A stretch of DNA of 60,513 bases from Nitrosomonas sp. Nm51 (GTDB taxonomy: Bacteria; Pseudomonadota; Gammaproteobacteria; Burkholderiales; Nitrosomonadaceae): positions 1 through 60,513 of the forward strand of contig NZ_FOGH01000015.1 in the NCBI RefSeq assembly GCF_900111165.1, given 5' to 3'. How positions within the stretch are numbered: the stretch's first letter is position 1; each line of letters begins with the position of its first letter. The translations under genes were made by a program, and so were the position numbers. Under the pieces are notes generated by a model that made no database searches, was not told the DNA's origin, and was given only the letters and a program-made list of their open reading frames with translations. This document shows, in pieces, positions 57,033 through 60,513 of this stretch.

Positions 57033-57350
57033 ATGCTTTTCGAATTAGCGGGAGGTGCTGAGAAGGAAAAACAGCTGGACAAGCCCGGCTCGCTCGCCAG
57101 GCGACTCATCCAAATCGACGCCATCATTCTCGATGAACCGGGCTATCTGTCTTTCCCGGAATCCAGCGGCGCTTTATTGTCTCATATCATCAGTCAGCTA
57201 TATAAAAAGACTTCTCTGATCATTACTACAAATCTCGACTTTGCTGAATGAGCACAAGTTTTTGGCGATGAAAAAATGGCCATCGCCTTACTCGACCGCA
57301 TCATCCGTCACTGCGATACCTCGAGACCGGTAACGATTCCTATCGATTCA
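57033..57350 (+). pseudogene. istB: IS21-family helper ATPase IstB, fragment
   Basis: The frame reads LARRLIQIDAIILDEPGYL then SFPESSGALLSHIISQLYKK and TSLIITTNLDFAE, the Walker B/sensor part of IstB (normally LDELGYLPF-SGGALLFHL-LYERTS-IITTNL-FAEW). A TGA replaces the conserved W after FAE (57249-57251), and the same frame then continues AQVFGDEKMAIALLDRIIRH to about 57380. The N-terminal half, including the Walker A part, is missing. This is dead IS debris; the glutamate-to-proline change in DEPGYL also removes a conserved residue. Confidence 0.9.
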
Positions 57351-57618
57351 AGCATCATAAAAACGCACTTGATAATTAAATTGCACATTGTTTAACTGGA
57401 AACTTTTGGCTGTTGATACATGGTAAATTTTGAGTGTTGATTGACACTCGTGACAGATACCGAATTTTTTTCAGTTAGCGCGTGATAATTTTGCAAGTGG
57501 CTCAGAAGACAAGAAAGAATTCTCCACGAAATGGGCCATTTCCGCTTCTCATACGTATTAAGAGTAGTAATGGAATTTTCAATCTTTTTGGACATATACA
57601 TAAAGCGGAGAAATCAAG
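57351..57618. other. IS21 end debris and leader of the cytochrome region
   Basis: From about 57380 to 57450 the text has the repeated AACTGGAAACTTTTGGC / TGGTAAATTTTGAGTGTTGA type of motifs that IS21-family ends carry after istB. The rest, to 57618, is AT-rich and ends in AAGCGGAGAAATCAAG, a ribosome-site-like sequence before ATG 57619. No gene is seen. Confidence 0.45.
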
Positions 57619-58167
57619 ATGAGCAAACAACAACTACCCATCACGCACTATCGTGGCAATGAATTTGTTCTGGTACAAAAGGCACAGGAAGGATTCGGCC
57701 CAGGCGATGAAGTCTGCATCGATGCCAACGAAGATGGTTTGTTTTGGCACCAAACCAACGTCGGCAACGGTCTTCTTCATTCGTTCTTCAATCATATCAG
57801 CCGTAGCTGGCAGTTTCTGCATGATGGTGCAGGCCGTTTGGCAAGGCAAAAATATCGCGATCATGCCGTATGGTCTACCGAACCGGTTCATCGAGCAGGC
57901 CAGCCAACAGGCGCAACGGCAGGAAACGGGGTTGGGGTTGACGTTGAAATATATCCTGCCATAGATTCAGAACCGGGGCATCGTTTGAATAATTCGAACT
58001 TGACGGGAATCCAGCCAAAACAGCAGTTTGGCACCTGTCATCCTACCCGTGCTGCCCAACATACGGCTTCTCCCGATCCTGAAAACTCGGCTTTCGATCT
58101 GGCCGGGCACTATAATAAAAGAAGCTCAGTCATATCTGCACAATTCTGTCGAAGCAAATGGTACTTA
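57619..58167 (+). other. unassigned open frame continuous with the cytochrome gene
   Basis: From ATG 57619, with a good GCGGAG ribosome site, a frame runs without stop into the cytochrome gene at 58168. The first ~40 residues (MSKQQLPITHYRGNEFVLVQ...) look natural, but the rest is rich in His, Asn, Gln and Arg and looks like an out-of-frame reading. A second plus frame ends at 57964 with natural-looking PYGLPNRFIEQASQQAQ, and a minus frame is open too. A decayed or frameshifted gene fused upstream of the cytochrome is the simplest reading. I recognise no family. Confidence 0.4.
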
Positions 58168-59295
58168 TTGCACCGTTTCCTGCTCGGCGCCGGTCGAACA
58201 GAAGTTTTAGCGATATTCTTGAGCCTGTCTTTGTTGTCCGGCTGCACCGACAAGGTTGAACAACCATCTGAGACTGCGAAAATTAACAGGGCAAAGATCG
58301 AACGAGTTGCTTTCGATTTCCATTTCAACTTTTTTGACGAGGCCCTGGAACCGATCGAACTCAGTATTGACGAGGCCGCTTATTTTTATAACTTGAAAGC
58401 CCATGGCAAAGTGCAGGTCGGCGACCCGGCCGGCAACCGAGATCGGGAATACGGGAAACCTGCTGACAAAAACCTTCCACCCAGAGGTGGCGAGCCTCCG
58501 TCCCTGGCATACAATAAAACCTGCCGTGAGGCTGGCGTGCCAGTTCCTCCGCCCTTCGGACAACCCACCTGGGCCGAGATCGGCTCGCTCCCCGGGGAGC
58601 AGATCTTTTCCGATTCGCGATTCAATCCGTTGTATATCTGGCGTTATAAGTCTACAAACGCCCCTGCCGGACTCTGCGCCGCCACGGTACGCTATCAGAT
58701 CGGCAAAACGCAAGACAAAAACAACAAAGCCGCCAATGTGCAAGTGGTCGGTATCATCTGCCAAGGCAAGAAGACCGGCAATGCCTGTTTCTGGGCCTCG
58801 GAAACCAATCCGTTCGGCAAAAAAATTGACGATTTTGAACTCAATGGCAACACCATTCCCACCTACACCACCTTCACCAACCAGGACGGCACCAAGGGAA
58901 CTAAGCCGCTGAAATGCACGTTTTGTCACTTGGGGAGCAATGCCTTTATCGTGCATCCCGGTACCGTTCTGGACGGCATCGCCGAAGAGCCGGAAAAGCG
59001 CTATACACCAATCTCAACAAGGAATGTGGACAACACCAACAAGGGTGATAAATGGGGCAATCCGCCTTGGAAAAAAGCCGCCAGCGTGATCGCCGCCAAT
59101 GATTGCCGCTCTTGCCATGCCTTTGCCGAAGTCAACAAGGTCTGGTGCCGCGACCTGTTGCAAAAAGCTATCGGCAAAACGATGCCCCCGGCAGATGGCG
59201 GACAAACACCCGAGCAGCAATTGCCTAAGTTCAAAAACAGTCTTGATATCCTGAAGGCCGAGTGCGCCAAAGTCGGATATGATTTGACATTCTGA
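58168..59295 (+). CDS. di-heme c-type cytochrome, lipoprotein
   Basis: 375 residues if started at TTG 58168. The N-terminus (EVLAIFLSLSLLSGC) is a lipoprotein signal with lipobox LLSGC, so the mature protein starts at a lipidated cysteine. Two CxxCH heme sites are visible: CTFCH (250-254) and CRSCH (313-317). MPPADGG near residue 339 offers a methionine as axial ligand. The ~220 residues between signal and first heme do not match any family I know. It may be a periplasmic electron carrier at the membrane surface. The frame extends upstream to 57619 without stop, so the start is uncertain. It lies between IS fragments. Confidence 0.8.
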   Translation: MHRFLLGAGRTEVLAIFLSLSLLSGCTDKVEQPSETAKINRAKIERVAFDFHFNFFDEALEPIELSIDEAAYFYNLKAHGKVQVGDPAGNRDREYGKPADKNLPPRGGEPPSLAYNKTCREAGVPVPPPFGQPTWAEIGSLPGEQIFSDSRFNPLYIWRYKSTNAPAGLCAATVRYQIGKTQDKNNKAANVQVVGIICQGKKTGNACFWASETNPFGKKIDDFELNGNTIPTYTTFTNQDGTKGTKPLKCTFCHLGSNAFIVHPGTVLDGIAEEPEKRYTPISTRNVDNTNKGDKWGNPPWKKAASVIAANDCRSCHAFAEVNKVWCRDLLQKAIGKTMPPADGGQTPEQQLPKFKNSLDILKAECAKVGYDLTF

Positions 59296-59666
59296 ATCAG
59301 TTGATGGTCGGCTGGAATGAGATCATGATGCCGTGCCGCCAGAACCTGTCCGCGTTAGGCATCAAGCTACCTCAACTCAGTATCTGGCAAGGCAACGACC
59401 CGGTTAAAGACCAAAGGTCTACCGGGTCGACTATCCGGCTCCAGACAGAAATACCCTCCACGCTCGAACTGGAAATGTTCGCCGACTTCAGCCAAGAAGA
59501 TAGCTCAAACTTCTTCGAAGACGCCCGGCAACGCCCGCCAGTGATAAAGCTCTGCAAGACGATGGTCGCGCACCGAATCCATTTGATGTCCTTGCTACCT
59601 AAGGCTGTTTGGTGGTACAACTGACAATCTGAACCTGGCAGCGAAGAGGTAAAGAGGTAAAGCTGT
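59296..59666. other. spacer with one short open frame of unclear status
   Basis: About 370 bp. A plus-strand frame at 59301-59624 (107 codons from TTG) is open, ending VIKLCKTMVAHRIHLMSLLP. It has no recognised domain and no clear ribosome site; it may be a decayed gene. No promoter or terminator can be named. Confidence 0.35.
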
Positions 59667-60299
59667 ATGCATTTCCTAAACCGTGTGATTGGTTGGATAT
59701 GGAATAAAAGCCCAACGTCAACGTTATGGCCATTAGCACTGATGAGCCTGCTACCTGGCTGTGCCGTCCCGACGACACCGCTACCAACGACGGTTGCTGC
59801 GCAACCATGTTTAGAATTATTTACTGCATTAGACAATGCAGCAGCCAAGGCGGGTTTCTCGCCATCCAGACCGATGCGGGTACCAGGTTTTCCGTATCTG
59901 CGCAGCACCCGGTTTCTCGCAAGTTTCAATCAGCAAATACTTTTACCAACCCAACAGGAAACCTGGCTTGGCCATCTAGCAGACACTGACCGTACTGCAC
60001 GCCAAATCGAGCTGGATTCACTCCCGGCGGCGAGCAAAGCCAAGTTAGCGGCCAGCTTTGGCGGCAATCTTCAAAACGCGATAGACAGCTGCTACCCTCG
60101 TTTAGTGTCTGCGGATTTGGCTGATAGTAACCGTCTGACTTTGTTAAGGCAGCGCGTAAAGGTGCCCTCGGATTACCGCATCATTCCCCAGATACTCGGT
60201 CTATATCCGCTCAGCGCCATCCCAGTCACCATACGTGTACAAAACTATCATGAAGAAACCTATGAGGTATTCCAACGCCCGCTGGCAGAACTAGTATAA
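59667..60299 (+). CDS. lipoprotein of unknown function, probably cut short by an IS
   Basis: 210 residues. After a basic start the hydrophobic LWPLALMSLLPGC is a lipoprotein signal with lipobox LLPGC. The mature part has two more cysteines and no domain I recognise. The end is abrupt: ...EETYEVFQRPLAELV then TAA, where the sequence becomes AT-rich and runs into the IS630-family transposase. An IS630 element inserts at TA, and the junction CTAGTATAATG contains such a site, so the original gene probably continued beyond the element. The gene lies downstream of the cytochrome on the same strand. Confidence 0.65.
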   Translation: MHFLNRVIGWIWNKSPTSTLWPLALMSLLPGCAVPTTPLPTTVAAQPCLELFTALDNAAAKAGFSPSRPMRVPGFPYLRSTRFLASFNQQILLPTQQETWLGHLADTDRTARQIELDSLPAASKAKLAASFGGNLQNAIDSCYPRLVSADLADSNRLTLLRQRVKVPSDYRIIPQILGLYPLSAIPVTIRVQNYHEETYEVFQRPLAELV

Positions 60300-60366
60300 T
60301 GTTTCAATAAAATATTTACAAGTTGTCTTTTTCAGGCTATTCTCAAATAAAAACCAGGAGGGTGTC
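60300..60366. mobile_element. left end of an IS630-family element
   Basis: AT-rich sequence between the truncated lipoprotein gene and the transposase start. It ends in CCAGGAGGGTGTC, a strong ribosome site directly before ATG 60367. The precise element end, probably near the TA at 60296-60300, cannot be fixed because the other end is outside the window. Confidence 0.5.
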
Positions 60367-60513
60367 ATGGCTCGAAAAACACAACGCGCTGAATTGTCTT
60401 TGTCGGCCGATCAACGGGGCAAACTTGAACAAATAAGCAAGGCCCGCAAGGCTCCGTTGCGAGAAATCCCAAGGGCTCAAGTGTTGCTGCATTACGCTGA
60501 TGGTATTTCAATC
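60367..60513 (+). CDS. IS630-family transposase, N-terminal part (runs off right edge)
   Basis: 49 codons to the window end. MARKTQRAELSLSADQRGKL, then EQISKARKAPLREIPRAQVL and LHYADGIS, is the N-terminal helix-turn-helix entry of IS630-type transposases (L-x-L-x3-E/Q-R-x2-L-E and R-A-x-V-L-x3-A-x-G). The DDE catalytic part lies beyond the edge. Strong AGGAGG ribosome site. Confidence 0.82.
   Translation, partial: MARKTQRAELSLSADQRGKLEQISKARKAPLREIPRAQVLLHYADGISI

Noticed and set aside
57249..57251. TGA in the istB fragment as selenocysteine codon
   Set aside because: The position is a conserved tryptophan in IstB and the gene lacks its N-terminal half; it is a nonsense mutation in dead IS debris, despite selD being nearby.
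58207..58956. 249-codon minus-strand frame opposite the cytochrome gene
   Set aside because: The plus frame has a lipobox and two CxxCH motifs; the minus frame has none.

Overview
The window reads as a chromosomal segment of a betaproteobacterium, most likely an ammonia oxidiser of the Nitrosomonas group. The grounds are the gene styles and orders (an EIIA-HPr-EI PTS cluster, metX-metW, xth next to pyrE, lptE-holA, selD-mnmH), moderate GC, many small dispersed repeats and a di-heme cytochrome c lipoprotein. No rRNA, tRNA or CRISPR array is visible. Species assignment is inference.

Layout. (1) 1-11181: the left edge is inside an IS110-family transposase. Two 224-bp direct repeats (795-1018 and 10958-11181) bracket about 10 kb that carry an FMN reductase, a 2528-residue RTX lipase, a small lipoprotein directly upstream of the lipase, and a decayed fragment of a second lipase copy. 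(2) 11182-19.5 kb: housekeeping genes (PTS EIIA/HPr/EI, metX, metW, ampG, xth, pyrE), then small membrane genes, one of them frameshifted. (3) 19.6-43.2 kb: a cell-surface locus. A cysteine-free 1222-residue S-layer-like protein with its own terminator is divergent from an O-polysaccharide ABC exporter (wzm/wzt). There follow an acetyltransferase, an O-acyltransferase, several glycosyltransferases, a 1557-residue four-domain protein (PIG-L deacetylase, GT2, RgpF, HAD), an NAD-dependent epimerase and a complete type I secretion system (ABC, HlyD, TolC). Two copies of a ~140-bp inverted-repeat element, in opposite orientation, flank the glycosyltransferase/T1SS part. (4) 43.4-56.8 kb: a DUF5658 membrane protein, lptE, holA, selO, a YihY-type membrane protein, a BON lipoprotein, an AsmA protein, mnmH-selD, a Tat-exported transglutaminase, a RimK-type (PF05618) protease and a histone-deacetylase-family hydrolase. 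(5) 57-60.5 kb: mobile-element debris (IS21 istB pseudogene) around a di-heme c-type cytochrome lipoprotein, then a lipoprotein gene that appears cut by an IS630-family element running off the right edge.

How the parts may work together: region 3 resembles, by analogy with Caulobacter, a locus that makes an S-layer protein, secretes it by type I export and builds the surface polysaccharide that anchors it. The same T1SS could also export the RTX lipase of region 1. That module, the repeat-bracketed lipase island, and the duplicated start site of selD are the main items to check.
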